From contig JAIUOD010000002.1 of NCBI GenBank assembly GCA_020161405.1, positions 1 to 64,000 of the forward strand: DNA of 64,000 nt. Direction: 5' to 3'. The position numbers were made by a program, and so were the translations under genes. This document shows positions 34,830-44,398 of the stretch, one piece after another (the stretch's first letter is position 1; each line of letters starts with the position of its first letter). Under the pieces are notes generated by a model that ran no database searches, was not told the DNA's origin, and saw only the letters and a program-made list of their open reading frames with translations. The DNA comes from Pseudomonadota bacterium (GTDB lineage: Bacteria; Pseudomonadota; Alphaproteobacteria; Caulobacterales; Aquidulcibacteraceae).

Positions 34830-35105
34830 ATGGCACGTTTAGCAGTTAAAGATAGTGAGAGATTATCGCTTCGGGTTAGCTCGGAGGATAAGTCATTGCT
34901 TATGCGGGCGGTTGCATATTCCCGTACTAATCTTACAGAATTTATGATGAATCAATCTTTAAATGCTGCAAGAGCTATTGTTGAGCAGGCTGAAAAACTT
35001 AATCTATCTACTCGTGACAGTTTAATTGTATTAGATGCGTTAGAAAATCCCCCTGAACCTAATGCCAAATTCCTTGCCGCAGCACGGGCGTTGCCTAAAT
35101 CATAA
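34830..35105 (+). CDS. DUF1778 antitoxin (second copy)
   Basis: A 91-aa ribbon-helix-helix antitoxin (RLSLRVSSEDKSLLMRAVAY, then NLTEFMMNQSL) with the C-terminal ENPPEPNAKF motif that neutralises GNAT toxins. It is more canonical than the first copy. The stop codon overlaps the toxin start (TAATG). Confidence 0.9.
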   Translation: MARLAVKDSERLSLRVSSEDKSLLMRAVAYSRTNLTEFMMNQSLNAARAIVEQAEKLNLSTRDSLIVLDALENPPEPNAKFLAAARALPKS

Positions 35106-35632
35106 TGGTAGTCTCTGATTGGCATGAGGAGCCTATTTCCAAAAGTCATAATCGTGCAGAATTCGATTGCGGCGACGATGCGCTGAATGAGTTTATTCAC
35201 CAACACGCACGAAAATCTCATGAAAAAGGCGGTTCAAAAACCTTTTGCGCTATTTCTAATTCTACCCCAAACCAAATATTGGGTTTTTATTCATTGAGCC
35301 CTGCATCAGTTGAATTTGCAAGAGCTCCTGAAATCATAAAACGCGGATTGGCAAAATACGATATTCCATTATTTCGCTTAGGTAGGCTGGCGGTAAATAC
35401 TTCGCAGCAAGGAGAAGGACTTGGCGGTCAGTTATTAGTTGCTGCTGCAAAGAGATGCTATCTTGCCGCCCAATCAGTCGGTGGTGTCGGGCTTCTGATT
35501 GATGCCAAAAATATTAGAGTAAAACAATGGTATGAATCGTATGGGGCAATCGGTTTAGTTGATACGGAATTATCCTTAATTATGCATATGGCTACAATTG
35601 AAAAAGCTTTAAAAGAAGCAGGTCAAATTTGA
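35105..35632 (+). CDS. GNAT toxin (second copy, TacT-like)
   Basis: A 175-aa acetyltransferase. Features are EFDCGDDALNEFIHQHA at the N terminus, FRLGRLAVNTSQQGEGLGGQ as the acetyl-CoA site, and the C-terminal WYESYGA with the catalytic-type Tyr. It matches the family expected to acetylate aminoacyl-tRNA. It is clearly diverged from the copy at 26858, so the two modules probably do not cross-neutralise. It converges with trbI. Confidence 0.92.
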   Translation: MVVSDWHEEPISKSHNRAEFDCGDDALNEFIHQHARKSHEKGGSKTFCAISNSTPNQILGFYSLSPASVEFARAPEIIKRGLAKYDIPLFRLGRLAVNTSQQGEGLGGQLLVAAAKRCYLAAQSVGGVGLLIDAKNIRVKQWYESYGAIGLVDTELSLIMHMATIEKALKEAGQI

Positions 35633-35655
35633 TTTTATTTGGTAGATCGCGCTGT

Positions 35656-36963
35656 CTAAAGCGGACTAATAATAAAATCCTTAGTCACGCTAACGTTAAA
35701 TCTGTATCCAGGCCTGATTTGCAGCGTTGGTTGGACACGAATATTGCGCCCTATAACTTGGCTACCAGTTTGCCCTAATTGTTGTCCGATTGCTCCCGCG
35801 ATGGTTTGACTATTCGTGATATTTTCACCATTACTTGCTTGGGGTTGCGATATTTGCACACCGGCGGAGAATATCGACATTAATAATGCTGCCCCAAATG
35901 TCTTTCCATAATGATTATTAGTCTTATCATTGAAGCCAGCATAGCCACTTTGATCTGCTGCTGGCATCATATTTAAATCAAGTGAAGAAGCATCTGGAAA
36001 TATAATTCTATTCCACGCAACTAATACCCGACTTTGCCCAGTAGTTACCCCATTGTCATAGGCTCCAACTAGACGAGAACCCTGTGGAATAAGTAAATGT
36101 TTGCCGGTTTTTGTGTCATAAACATTTTCAGAAACTTGGGCGATAATCTGCCCCGGTAAATCAGAATTAAGCCCGCCAATCATAATTGCCGGAATTATCG
36201 AACCAGCCTTAAGCTCATATGGTGATAATGAAGGTATTTTGCTTGAGCTAGAATAATTACTTGCGTAATTCTTTTGTTGCAAGAAACCACGTTTTGCGTC
36301 TTGCCCATTAAATTCAGCATCATTATCACTTGAACCATTAAGGCTATTATTTCGCGTCAGACCACCACTTAGACCGGTTTGAATATCGCCATAATTGGAT
36401 TGTGAAATATTATTTCCAGCAATGGAATTATTGTCATTGGTTTGACTCGAATTAATAGAGGTTGGGGCGTTTAATGCCGCCATAAATGCCGTTTCACGGT
36501 TTTGGTTGGCGCTGGTCTGCTTTTGTTTATATTCAGCCCATTGTTCTGCATATGGTGAAGGAGGCGGGCTATTATTAGAATAGTTGGAGTAATTATTCTG
36601 TGCCGTGTGGCTTTGGGTTTCATTAATCGAAGGAACTTGGTTTTTCTCAACTTCGTTATTGGCGTCAATGTGATTTAATTGTACATCTCTTTCCACATTG
36701 TTTGTTTCGTCATTTTGCAAAACTTCTCTAGGTGGTGAAGCTGATTGTGTGGCTTTTAAATAAGTATCGGCCTTTTTGTATTTTACATTGCCTCTAGCGA
36801 CTGTTGCATACATCATTAAAGCAACCACAGAAGCACCAAGACCAATGGCAATATATTTTGGAACATTATTTAATCTTCTAACACCAGCACCACGGGTGGG
36901 AATGCGACCTAAAAGAGATGGTGATGCTTCAGGGGCATCAATGTTTATGTTATCATTTTTCAT
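35656..36963 (-). CDS. trbI: TrbI / VirB10 channel protein
   Basis: A 435-aa protein. It has a short cytoplasmic N terminus, one membrane helix (YIAIGLGASVVALMMYATVA, about 38-57), a long Asn/Ser/Gln-rich periplasmic linker, and a VirB10 C-terminal domain (LKAGSIIPAIMIGGLNSDLP, LLIPQGSRLVGAYD, LDLNMMPAADQSGYAG). It spans both membranes and gates the secretion channel. It is last in the minus-strand trb operon. Its start overlaps the end of the trbH-like gene. Confidence 0.94.
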   Translation of the reverse strand: MKNDNINIDAPEASPSLLGRIPTRGAGVRRLNNVPKYIAIGLGASVVALMMYATVARGNVKYKKADTYLKATQSASPPREVLQNDETNNVERDVQLNHIDANNEVEKNQVPSINETQSHTAQNNYSNYSNNSPPPSPYAEQWAEYKQKQTSANQNRETAFMAALNAPTSINSSQTNDNNSIAGNNISQSNYGDIQTGLSGGLTRNNSLNGSSDNDAEFNGQDAKRGFLQQKNYASNYSSSSKIPSLSPYELKAGSIIPAIMIGGLNSDLPGQIIAQVSENVYDTKTGKHLLIPQGSRLVGAYDNGVTTGQSRVLVAWNRIIFPDASSLDLNMMPAADQSGYAGFNDKTNNHYGKTFGAALLMSIFSAGVQISQPQASNGENITNSQTIAGAIGQQLGQTGSQVIGRNIRVQPTLQIRPGYRFNVSVTKDFIISPL

Positions 36964-37390
36964 GGTTTGGCCTAATGGTTAATGGCGATGCCGGAATTAT
37001 TGAATTGCCTTCAGATTTGCTAAAAAGCCGTGTTGCTTCAGAATCATTAGTTTTAATCCTAATTAGGATTTTACCGTCTAATTCGCTAACCCAATATGAA
37101 ACTTTAAGGCTTGGAACGTTCTTATCATTGGTTATTTTAATATTTTTAGTCTGTAAAAACTGCTCTATTTCTGAGTTGGCGAACGCTTGTTTATCAATTT
37201 GCAATCTTATGAATGATAATTGTTTGTCCTGTGCTTCTTCAACAATCCAACTCGATATTGCTGCGGCAATATAGGTTGAGTAATTTTGCAAGCCAGAAAC
37301 CTGAGATTTACTAGTCGATTGTGTATCTATTGTGGCGCAAGCTGAAGTCGCAATACACAAGGAAATAATGGAAATAAGGCGCTTTTTCAT
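36953..37390 (-). CDS. trbH: Small lipoprotein in TrbH position
   Basis: A 145-aa protein with a lipoprotein signal (MKKRLISIISLCIATSACAT, lipobox around TSAC), so it is outer-membrane anchored in the periplasm. Its place between trbG and trbI is that of trbH / VirB7-like lipoproteins, which stabilise VirB9. Sequence similarity to TrbH cannot be confirmed by eye. It overlaps trbI by 11 bp. Confidence 0.7.
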   Translation of the reverse strand: MKKRLISIISLCIATSACATIDTQSTSKSQVSGLQNYSTYIAAAISSWIVEEAQDKQLSFIRLQIDKQAFANSEIEQFLQTKNIKITNDKNVPSLKVSYWVSELDGKILIRIKTNDSEATRLFSKSEGNSIIPASPLTIRPNHEK

Positions 37391-37393
37391 GTC

Positions 37394-38443
37394 CTAATCC
37401 TTCCTTAAAATAGTTACTTTGGTTTGTTTTGAACCTGTGCCACTTATTAGTTCAGCTTTATCGAATATCTTATCGACAATATATTTTGTGCCGATTACGC
37501 GATAATTGACTAATTGCTCTTGGTTGTCACCTAATACTAATAAAGCTGGTGCTTCGGTGGTTTTAATGGCGTCAGGGAATTCAATATAGGTTTTGCTAGT
37601 ATCATTATAAACACGAATAGGTTTCCAACGCGGTTTGGCACCGCTTATATTATAATTGAAATTCAAATTACCTTGTTCAGTTTGTGGATTATCTTGACTG
37701 CCCATGCGGATTTTATAATCGCGCCATTTGTCGTCCATATCTTGTGCATATGTGAAAGAAATACGTGCCATGTAATCGGTACGGCGACTAACCAATTTTA
37801 GAACATATGTACGCCGATTTGTGGTGATTATTGTATTAGTTTGTAATGCTGCATCAGTTGGTTTTACAATTACATGTGTAGTAACATTCATACCAGAGCC
37901 ACTTGTTGCTGGACTTAGCTTCCAGCGTACCGCGTCACCAACATTAATGTCATTGATTATTTCGCCTGGCTGCAAAGTTATGTCACATACAATTAATGGC
38001 GCACACACTATTGACGGCATAGTTTCACCAAATGGGAAAACCACAACTCCTTCGGCACCTTTGACTGGCATTACTTGGTTATTTGAATAACTCTTTGCGA
38101 TCGCCATTCCTGCTGTCTCGCGTTTAGTAAGGCTAGAGTTTTTGCCAGACATCAGGTTTGCAGAGGGCGGAGGAACTTTTCTGGTTTCAATAGCTACCGG
38201 TTCAGTAATTAAACTATCTGGAGACGGCATTATCGGTGTGTTAGATAAAACAGTGTCAGTATTTTGCCCATTTGAGCCAATAGCAGGAACTTTTGGGTTC
38301 TGTGTAGTCACAGGCTTTTTGTGTTTTATTTTAGAGTAACTATGATGTGACTTTGCCTTAGGTCTATGTGTGGTTTTAGCATGTGAATTGCCACCTATTA
38401 ATAAGGCCAAAACGGAAAGTGATATTATAAATTTATTACGCAT
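37394..38443 (-). CDS. trbG: TrbG / VirB9 outer-membrane complex protein
   Basis: A 349-aa protein with a signal peptide (FIISLSVLALLIGGNSHA) and a Lys/Pro-rich linker. The VirB9/TrbG domain includes VVVFPFGETMPSIVCAPLIV, LQPGEIINDINVGDAVRW and the C-terminal KPRWKPIRVYNDTSKTYIEF. It forms the outer-membrane core with the trbH and trbI products. Confidence 0.94.
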   Translation of the reverse strand: MRNKFIISLSVLALLIGGNSHAKTTHRPKAKSHHSYSKIKHKKPVTTQNPKVPAIGSNGQNTDTVLSNTPIMPSPDSLITEPVAIETRKVPPPSANLMSGKNSSLTKRETAGMAIAKSYSNNQVMPVKGAEGVVVFPFGETMPSIVCAPLIVCDITLQPGEIINDINVGDAVRWKLSPATSGSGMNVTTHVIVKPTDAALQTNTIITTNRRTYVLKLVSRRTDYMARISFTYAQDMDDKWRDYKIRMGSQDNPQTEQGNLNFNYNISGAKPRWKPIRVYNDTSKTYIEFPDAIKTTEAPALLVLGDNQEQLVNYRVIGTKYIVDKIFDKAELISGTGSKQTKVTILRKD

Positions 38444-38452
38444 TTTAGCCTC

Positions 38453-39157
38453 CTAAATTCTTTGCGACCAACTAAGGGAATTAATGACAATGCCCATCGG
38501 ATTAATTAAAGCTTTGCTTTCTTCTGTCGGCGGAACAATTGAAATCCCGACTTGCGCTTGCCAGTTGGTGTTGCTTATTAACTGGCCATCGCGTTGGCGA
38601 ACCTCTTCACGCCACTCAATTCGATAAGAATCTTTCGTAATGGGGAGAACTGATTGAACGGAAATTGAAACGCTTTCGGTTTTAGCGCGTTCAAATGGCT
38701 GAAAATTAGTGTGGAAATCGGCCAAGGTGCCAAATGCTGGGGAGCTACTTCCAATTAGCGCATAAGCGTCATTAACTGCCTTATTTTGAGCCGCAGCATC
38801 AAAATATACACTGCGAACATTAGTGATCCAATTGGCAAGTTGTGCGCGAATTACCCTCGTGTCGGGTGTTGCTGCTTTATCAGCAATTCCTACTGCAACG
38901 GCATCACCCAATTTATCAACTTCAACCACATAGGGTGTAATTTTACTTTGGGCTCCAACCCATGCTAGACCAACACAGGCAATTGCGGCAACACAAAGCG
39001 AAAAAGTAGCAATTATTTGCCAGTTTCTGGTTTGTGAAATGTAGCTACCATACCTTTCGTTCCACTCACGGCGTGCCGATAAATATATATTTGATTGCTC
39101 GTTGGTATTTGGTATTGCCGTAGCAAAGTTCTGGTTTCTCGCTTTGTTGTTAAACAT
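38453..39157 (-). CDS. trbF: TrbF / VirB8 inner-membrane protein
   Basis: A 234-aa protein with the N-terminal segment YLSARREWNERYGSYISQTR, a membrane helix (IIATFSLCVAAIACVGLAWV) and a periplasmic NTF2-like VirB8 domain (YVVEVDKLGDAVAVG, RIEWREEVRQRDGQ). It nucleates channel assembly. Confidence 0.95.
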   Translation of the reverse strand: MFNNKARNQNFATAIPNTNEQSNIYLSARREWNERYGSYISQTRNWQIIATFSLCVAAIACVGLAWVGAQSKITPYVVEVDKLGDAVAVGIADKAATPDTRVIRAQLANWITNVRSVYFDAAAQNKAVNDAYALIGSSSPAFGTLADFHTNFQPFERAKTESVSISVQSVLPITKDSYRIEWREEVRQRDGQLISNTNWQAQVGISIVPPTEESKALINPMGIVINSLSWSQRI

Positions 39158-39174
39158 AGTTGCTACCTTTCTAT

Positions 39175-40500
39175 TTATTCGCTTTCAATTGAATTGTGGT
39201 CTTCTGGTTTTTCCTGTTGTTGATTTTGTAATTGGCTTTGAATTGGACCAGATACCCCACCATTCGCTGCTTGATTGGCAATATTGCTATGTTGCAATTG
39301 GCTGGTTTGGTTATCCATATTGGCAGACATTCGCCCACCCATTGTGCCATAGCCCATATGCTGGCCACTTAATCTTGAACCAATATCGGCCATGGCAGCT
39401 TTGGCAAGATTGCTGGTTGCCATTGCGGCCCTAGTCATAAATTGTGACCCCATGCCTTGTGGTGCAGTTTCAGAACTAGCAGAGGAGTTTAATTGTTGGC
39501 TTGCTAATTTTCCGGCGCTATTTACCGCCATGCCTGCACCGGCAATAGATTCACCCGCGGTGCTCATGGCTGCTGCAGCACCAACACTGCCTGCAGCAAT
39601 CCCACCCATTGCGCCAACCAAAGCACCACCACCGGTGAATGTTGCGCCACTTATGACGGCTTGTACCATATCAGGAATAATTTTTACCAATGCGAGCATA
39701 ACAACGGCAAACCCAAGCATAATGATTGCATCATTTATGTCATCTATTCCCGCATTGGCTAAATCGGAAAATAAAGTTTCTCCAACACCAACTATGATTT
39801 GCATTATAAAGAGTTTCGCCCCTACACCTATCACGCCAATAATCGCTTTATAAGCAACATCTTTGGTCCAGCGGGAACCTGCAAATCCAAGGAATAAAAC
39901 TGACATTGTTGAAATGCCCCAAGCGGCAACCAATGTCATAATCATCATTGCAACAATTAGTGCAAATACCACCATTGTCACTATCGCTGTTATACCGATA
40001 ATTATGCTGTCTGCTATTTCTGTAAGAGTCATTTTATCAAGCATTGCCTGCCCTATGGCCATGCCAGAATTAAAGACATCTGCAGGGCTTAGACCAGCAC
40101 TTCCACCAACTGAACTTGCTGCCCCACCTCCTGCCTGAGAAAAGCTTTGTACAATTATGTTGCCGAGATTGGCACCATTTTGGATGATGAATAGCCCAAG
40201 GCCTATGAACAGGATTTGTTGCACTAGTGCCGCTGCAACATCACCTAAGTCACCTCGTTTGAAGGCAATTGAAATCATTGCGTAGCTAAATTCAATCCCA
40301 GCCAAAATCATAAAGAGATTTCTGGCATAGCCTAGCAATGCTCCTTGCATTCCTTGAAACCTTGATTGAAATAAATCAGGCACAGCATTTAGGACTTCGG
40401 GTGACACGGTTGCTGAATTTGCAAGGTTTGGAATAAAGGCAAATGCAATGATATTGCCAATTATCAAATATGCGAATTTTGCCTTTATATTGTCTTTCAT
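39175..40500 (-). CDS. trbL: TrbL / VirB6 polytopic membrane protein
   Basis: A 441-aa protein with a signal sequence, five or more membrane helices (for example IVTMVVFALIVAMMIMTLVA) and the Gly/Ala-rich TFTGGGALVGAMGG region. A Gln/Asn-rich hydrophilic tail follows, typical of TrbL. It is part of the inner-membrane pore through which DNA passes. It starts right at the trbJ stop. Confidence 0.94.
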   Translation of the reverse strand: MKDNIKAKFAYLIIGNIIAFAFIPNLANSATVSPEVLNAVPDLFQSRFQGMQGALLGYARNLFMILAGIEFSYAMISIAFKRGDLGDVAAALVQQILFIGLGLFIIQNGANLGNIIVQSFSQAGGGAASSVGGSAGLSPADVFNSGMAIGQAMLDKMTLTEIADSIIIGITAIVTMVVFALIVAMMIMTLVAAWGISTMSVLFLGFAGSRWTKDVAYKAIIGVIGVGAKLFIMQIIVGVGETLFSDLANAGIDDINDAIIMLGFAVVMLALVKIIPDMVQAVISGATFTGGGALVGAMGGIAAGSVGAAAAMSTAGESIAGAGMAVNSAGKLASQQLNSSASSETAPQGMGSQFMTRAAMATSNLAKAAMADIGSRLSGQHMGYGTMGGRMSANMDNQTSQLQHSNIANQAANGGVSGPIQSQLQNQQQEKPEDHNSIESE

Positions 40501-41222
40501 TAGTATCTCTTTCCACCCGTGGTTTTGAAATTGCGGGTTTGGTGGAGTTGGCTACTTTTAGCTGCTTTGACATCCGCTTGGTCTTGTTGGCTTGCATACC
40601 AATTTGCTTGCATTTGGGTTTGCAACATCATTAATTGGCGAAGTTTTTGCGTTTGCCTAACGCCTTGCGCCGCCATTTGATTGCCGATTTGTGCCGCTTG
40701 CATTCTGCCTGTTGCACTATTCCCCATGGCTTCCAATTGGCGCATAAGGGCGTCTTCATCATTCATTTGGCTGTTTTGCATCCCAAGAGCTGCCAAGGTT
40801 GCTTGGATTGAGCTATTGGTTTCATTGCTCCATTGATTATATTTGCCGGTAATAGAATTTATGCCACTGCCTGAATATGTGTTATAGCCTTGGTATCTTT
40901 GGCGGATTTGTTGTTCGATATTATTGCCTTGATAGGACAATGATTTAACATCATTCATTAATTGATTTACACGATTGATGTTTTGCATTGTCTGTCCCCA
41001 ATATTGGGCAGGCAAAGTGGCAGAATTAACGACCATATCATTTAATTGCTGCTGAGCGATTTTTAATTGTTGAAGCTGACGGTTTAATTGCTCAATAAGT
41101 TTGGCGACAGCGGTAGGGTCATAAACCACCATTGAATTAGCTGTTTTCGGATATATGAATGCCATTAAATTTATTGCGGCAAGCGTGAGAAATGATCTCT
41201 TTGATAATTGTATATTTTTCAT
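40500..41222 (-). CDS. trbJ: TrbJ / VirB5 minor pilus protein
   Basis: A 240-aa protein with a signal peptide (LTLAAINLMAFIYPKTANS), then MVVYDPTAVAKLIEQLNRQL and long helical Gln-rich sequence, as in TrbJ. It is a pilus-tip or adhesin component. The start at 41222 overlaps the trbE stop by ATGA. A longer reading upstream lies inside trbE. Confidence 0.92.
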   Translation of the reverse strand: MKNIQLSKRSFLTLAAINLMAFIYPKTANSMVVYDPTAVAKLIEQLNRQLQQLKIAQQQLNDMVVNSATLPAQYWGQTMQNINRVNQLMNDVKSLSYQGNNIEQQIRQRYQGYNTYSGSGINSITGKYNQWSNETNSSIQATLAALGMQNSQMNDEDALMRQLEAMGNSATGRMQAAQIGNQMAAQGVRQTQKLRQLMMLQTQMQANWYASQQDQADVKAAKSSQLHQTRNFKTTGGKRY

Positions 41223-43708
41223 AATTTCACATTCCTTTCCTTTAGCCATTGATATGGCCAATCATCACCATATTTCGCCGCCAATTCGCGTATACGAGTT
41301 AGTTGTTCTTTGTCTGAGACACCAACAAATGAGAGGGCTATTGGGCCCAAATTCAGATCGAAAAGTCTTCGCCCTTCGGGAGAGACGAAATAATAATGCT
41401 TCTTCTTGGTGGCACTCCGAATAATCTCTATTTGGGCATCATTCATGCCGAAGATTTTATATAAATCGCGTGGCCCAACTATATTTTCCGTGCCAGATTT
41501 GTCGGCCTCTTCATTAGGAAGGAGGATTTTAGTCGGGCAGGCTTCAAGCAATATATCCAATATGCCTGACTTGACAGCATCTGAAAGGGATTGTGTAGCA
41601 AGAACAACGGTGCAATTTGCTTTGCGTAACACTTTAAGCCATTCACGAATTTTCTCACGAAATGTTGGATGTCCTAACATTACCCATGCTTCATCCAATA
41701 TGAGCATGGCAGGTGAGCCATCAAGCGAACGTTCAAATCTTCTAAAAAGATATAGAAGGACAGGTATAAGGCTCTTCTCGCCCATCGCCATTAATTCTTC
41801 GATTTCAAATACTGAAAACGTGCTGGTCGTTAACTCATCTTTGTCATTATCAAGCAAGTGTCCCATTGAGCCTTGCAAAGTATAAAAGCTAAGTGCCGCG
41901 CGTATTTCTTCATCTTGAACTGTTGCCAGAAAATCAGTCATAGTGCGCCCTTGATGTGAAGGATTGCCGTTCTCATCATGATTGGCCTGCATCAATTTTA
42001 TTGCGCGGTAAATTGCCTCTCTTTGGTTTGGACTAGGTGGTCGATTGGTTTGCAATTCAAAAAGAGTGGATAGCCAATCATTTGCCCATGCAACATCATT
42101 ATCGCTTTCAAGATATGCTAAGGGGCACATACCAATTTGAATTTGGTTGATTGAGGTTACGTCTGACGCTATATCATAGTGTTTTCCACCTGTTGCTAAG
42201 GCAAGCGGCATCATCGAACGACCTTTATCAAAGGCCGTGATTTTAGCTTTGGGATAACGCCTGAATTGTGCGGCAATCAAACCAAGCAATGTTGATTTAC
42301 CTGCACCGGTTGGACCAAAAATTAAAGTATGCCCAACATCACCAATATGCAGATTTAATCTAAATGGTGTTGTGCCACTGGTTGCAGCATGAAGTAATGG
42401 TGGTGAGTTCGTAGGATAAAATGGGCATGGGTTATTTTCACGACCTGCCCAAACTGAAGACAAAGGAACCAAATCGGTTAGCGACAATGTATGAAGGAAT
42501 GGTCTTCTGACATTTGGAATTGGATGACCAGGAAGTGCACCCAAATATGCTTCCATGGCATTAATGGTTTCAATTCTTGCAGAAAACCCTTCGCGACGGA
42601 TTTGTTTGGAAACCAATCTAGCATTATCAAGCGCAGTTTCTGAAGACTTTGCATAAATCACGACAACTGGTGTATAATAGCCATAAAGCACCACGCCGCT
42701 ATTTGCGTCAGCAATTGCGCCTTCGGATTCGCGTTGCATCATTAAGGCGTCTTCGTCGATAACCCCACCTTCAGTGCGAAACATTTGCGCCCAAAAGCCA
42801 CGAACCTTTTGTTTCCATTGGCGGCGGTATTTATTAATCTCAATCACCGCTTCATATTGTTCTAAATAGATAAAGCGTGAAGACCAACGATAGGTGATTG
42901 GAAGGTGATCCAAAATATCGAGAATGCCGACATAGGATTCAGCTGGGAAGCCGTCTATTGCCACACATGCTATGAAGTTATCACCAATTTTAGGTGTGTC
43001 GCCGACATAGGCTTCTACATTGCCTACATAAGCGTCCATATACATGGGAATAGGTGGTATGTTGACGGGATTTAATTCGCCCGTCAGGCAAAATTGAAGA
43101 TAATTGACCAAATCATCGCGCAAATGTTTGCGACCATTTTCGTCCTCAAATTCAAAACTCTTCATACGACGCAATGAAAGGTAATTACCCAATCTATCAT
43201 ACATTTCATTGATGGCTTTTTTGAATTGATCAAGGATTTTGGATGCTGGCGAAATCCCTTTTAGATTTTCATCTTCATCATAAAGATAGTCTTGGATTTT
43301 GCTGTCACGCCTTAGGGGCGGTGTATACATTAAGATAAGTACATATTCGCTTTCAAAATGCTCGCCTTCAGTCATAAAATGTTGACGGCGCTCTTCATCT
43401 ATAAGTTCCGAGATCCTATCAGGAAATGAAGAACGATAAGCAGCAGGATAGCCCTCAGCGGGTAATCTAATGGCATCATGCCAACTTACCCAGCCAGAAC
43501 CTAATTGGCACATGGCGGCATTTATTCTTGCTGAGATATAATTCTTTTCTTCGGGTGTCGCGCTCGCTAAATCCGAACCGCGATAATAGAAGCCAGCCAT
43601 TAGTGAGCCGTCTTTGCCCAACACAATCCCATCATCAATAAGCGCTGCCCAATTTAATAAATCTGGCATACCTTTGGCAGTTTCTTGGAATTGCTTGATT
43701 GCTAACAT
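41219..43708 (-). CDS. trbE: TrbE / VirB4 ATPase
   Basis: An 829-aa ATPase of the type IV secretion system, needed for pilus assembly and transport. Walker A is IFGPTGAGKSTLLG (about 465), Walker B is AMLILDEAWVMLG, and VVLATQSLSDA follows. The N-terminal VirB4 domain includes GSLMAGFYYRGSDL. Length is normal for TrbE. Confidence 0.96.
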   Translation of the reverse strand: MLAIKQFQETAKGMPDLLNWAALIDDGIVLGKDGSLMAGFYYRGSDLASATPEEKNYISARINAAMCQLGSGWVSWHDAIRLPAEGYPAAYRSSFPDRISELIDEERRQHFMTEGEHFESEYVLILMYTPPLRRDSKIQDYLYDEDENLKGISPASKILDQFKKAINEMYDRLGNYLSLRRMKSFEFEDENGRKHLRDDLVNYLQFCLTGELNPVNIPPIPMYMDAYVGNVEAYVGDTPKIGDNFIACVAIDGFPAESYVGILDILDHLPITYRWSSRFIYLEQYEAVIEINKYRRQWKQKVRGFWAQMFRTEGGVIDEDALMMQRESEGAIADANSGVVLYGYYTPVVVIYAKSSETALDNARLVSKQIRREGFSARIETINAMEAYLGALPGHPIPNVRRPFLHTLSLTDLVPLSSVWAGRENNPCPFYPTNSPPLLHAATSGTTPFRLNLHIGDVGHTLIFGPTGAGKSTLLGLIAAQFRRYPKAKITAFDKGRSMMPLALATGGKHYDIASDVTSINQIQIGMCPLAYLESDNDVAWANDWLSTLFELQTNRPPSPNQREAIYRAIKLMQANHDENGNPSHQGRTMTDFLATVQDEEIRAALSFYTLQGSMGHLLDNDKDELTTSTFSVFEIEELMAMGEKSLIPVLLYLFRRFERSLDGSPAMLILDEAWVMLGHPTFREKIREWLKVLRKANCTVVLATQSLSDAVKSGILDILLEACPTKILLPNEEADKSGTENIVGPRDLYKIFGMNDAQIEIIRSATKKKHYYFVSPEGRRLFDLNLGPIALSFVGVSDKEQLTRIRELAAKYGDDWPYQWLKERNVKL

Positions 43709-43748
43709 TGTCGCCTCACTTTTTTAAAATTGGCTATTTATGAAAGGG

Positions 43749-44030
43749 TTATTTGTGAAAGGGTTTTGGCCTCGCTGGGTAATATCCTTGGTATTTGATG
43801 CTACGCAGATATATCTCGCTCATTTGTGGATCTGCTTTTGCCATTTGCCGAAGGGCAGCAATCGCGCCAAACCAAATAAAGATTGCGGCAAGAGCGGTAA
43901 TCCAATTAAGTGCTGAAAATATAAGTGCGAAGCAAATAAGTGCTGCTAGTAATACTAGTTTGCGCTCCCCGCCCGCTATTAGATTTGGACGGTTCAATGC
44001 GCGTGAAAGTGGTGTTCGTCTTAGGCTCAT
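43749..44030 (-). CDS. trbD: TrbD / VirB3 inner-membrane protein
   Basis: A 93-aa protein with RTPLSRALNRPNLIAGGERK, two adjacent membrane helices (LVLLAALICFALIFSA and ITALAAIFIWFGAIAAL) and QMSEIYLRSIKYQGYYPARP, the standard TrbD pattern. It works with TrbE. Confidence 0.94.
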   Translation of the reverse strand: MSLRRTPLSRALNRPNLIAGGERKLVLLAALICFALIFSALNWITALAAIFIWFGAIAALRQMAKADPQMSEIYLRSIKYQGYYPARPKPFHK

Positions 44031-44032
44031 AA

Positions 44033-44371
44033 TTAGCCTGCGAAGATACCGATAATGCTATTGGCGCCAACGATGACCGAAACCACCAAAACTATGAAAA
44101 CCATGGTTCTGGCAAAGCCATTAATCTCACCGCCCCAGATTAGAGTTGCACCAGCGGCAACAATGGCGATGATTGAAATGCCCATAGCCACTGGTCCTGA
44201 AATAGATTGGCGAACTTGTTGAAGAGGGGATTCCCAAGGCAGTGCATATGCTGCGCTAACCATAAAAATAGTTGCTATAAATCCAATTAGAAAATTAATT
44301 GCAAAGTTTAGCATTCGATGCTTATTAAGAAATTGGGAAGTTTGATTTACATAAATATTCACTCTTTTCAT
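44033..44371 (-). CDS. trbC: TrbC / VirB2 pilin
   Basis: A 112-aa prepilin. A long signal region (FLIGFIATIFMVSAAYA) precedes a mature pilin with two hydrophobic helices (GISIIAVIAAGATLIWGG and TMVFIVLVVSVIVGAN). It forms the conjugative pilus. It lies between trbB and trbD in the conserved order. Confidence 0.93.
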   Translation of the reverse strand: MKRVNIYVNQTSQFLNKHRMLNFAINFLIGFIATIFMVSAAYALPWESPLQQVRQSISGPVAMGISIIAIVAAGATLIWGGEINGFARTMVFIVLVVSVIVGANSIIGIFAG

Positions 44372-44398
44372 ATTCGAAGCTCCTTCTCAAAAGTTCGA

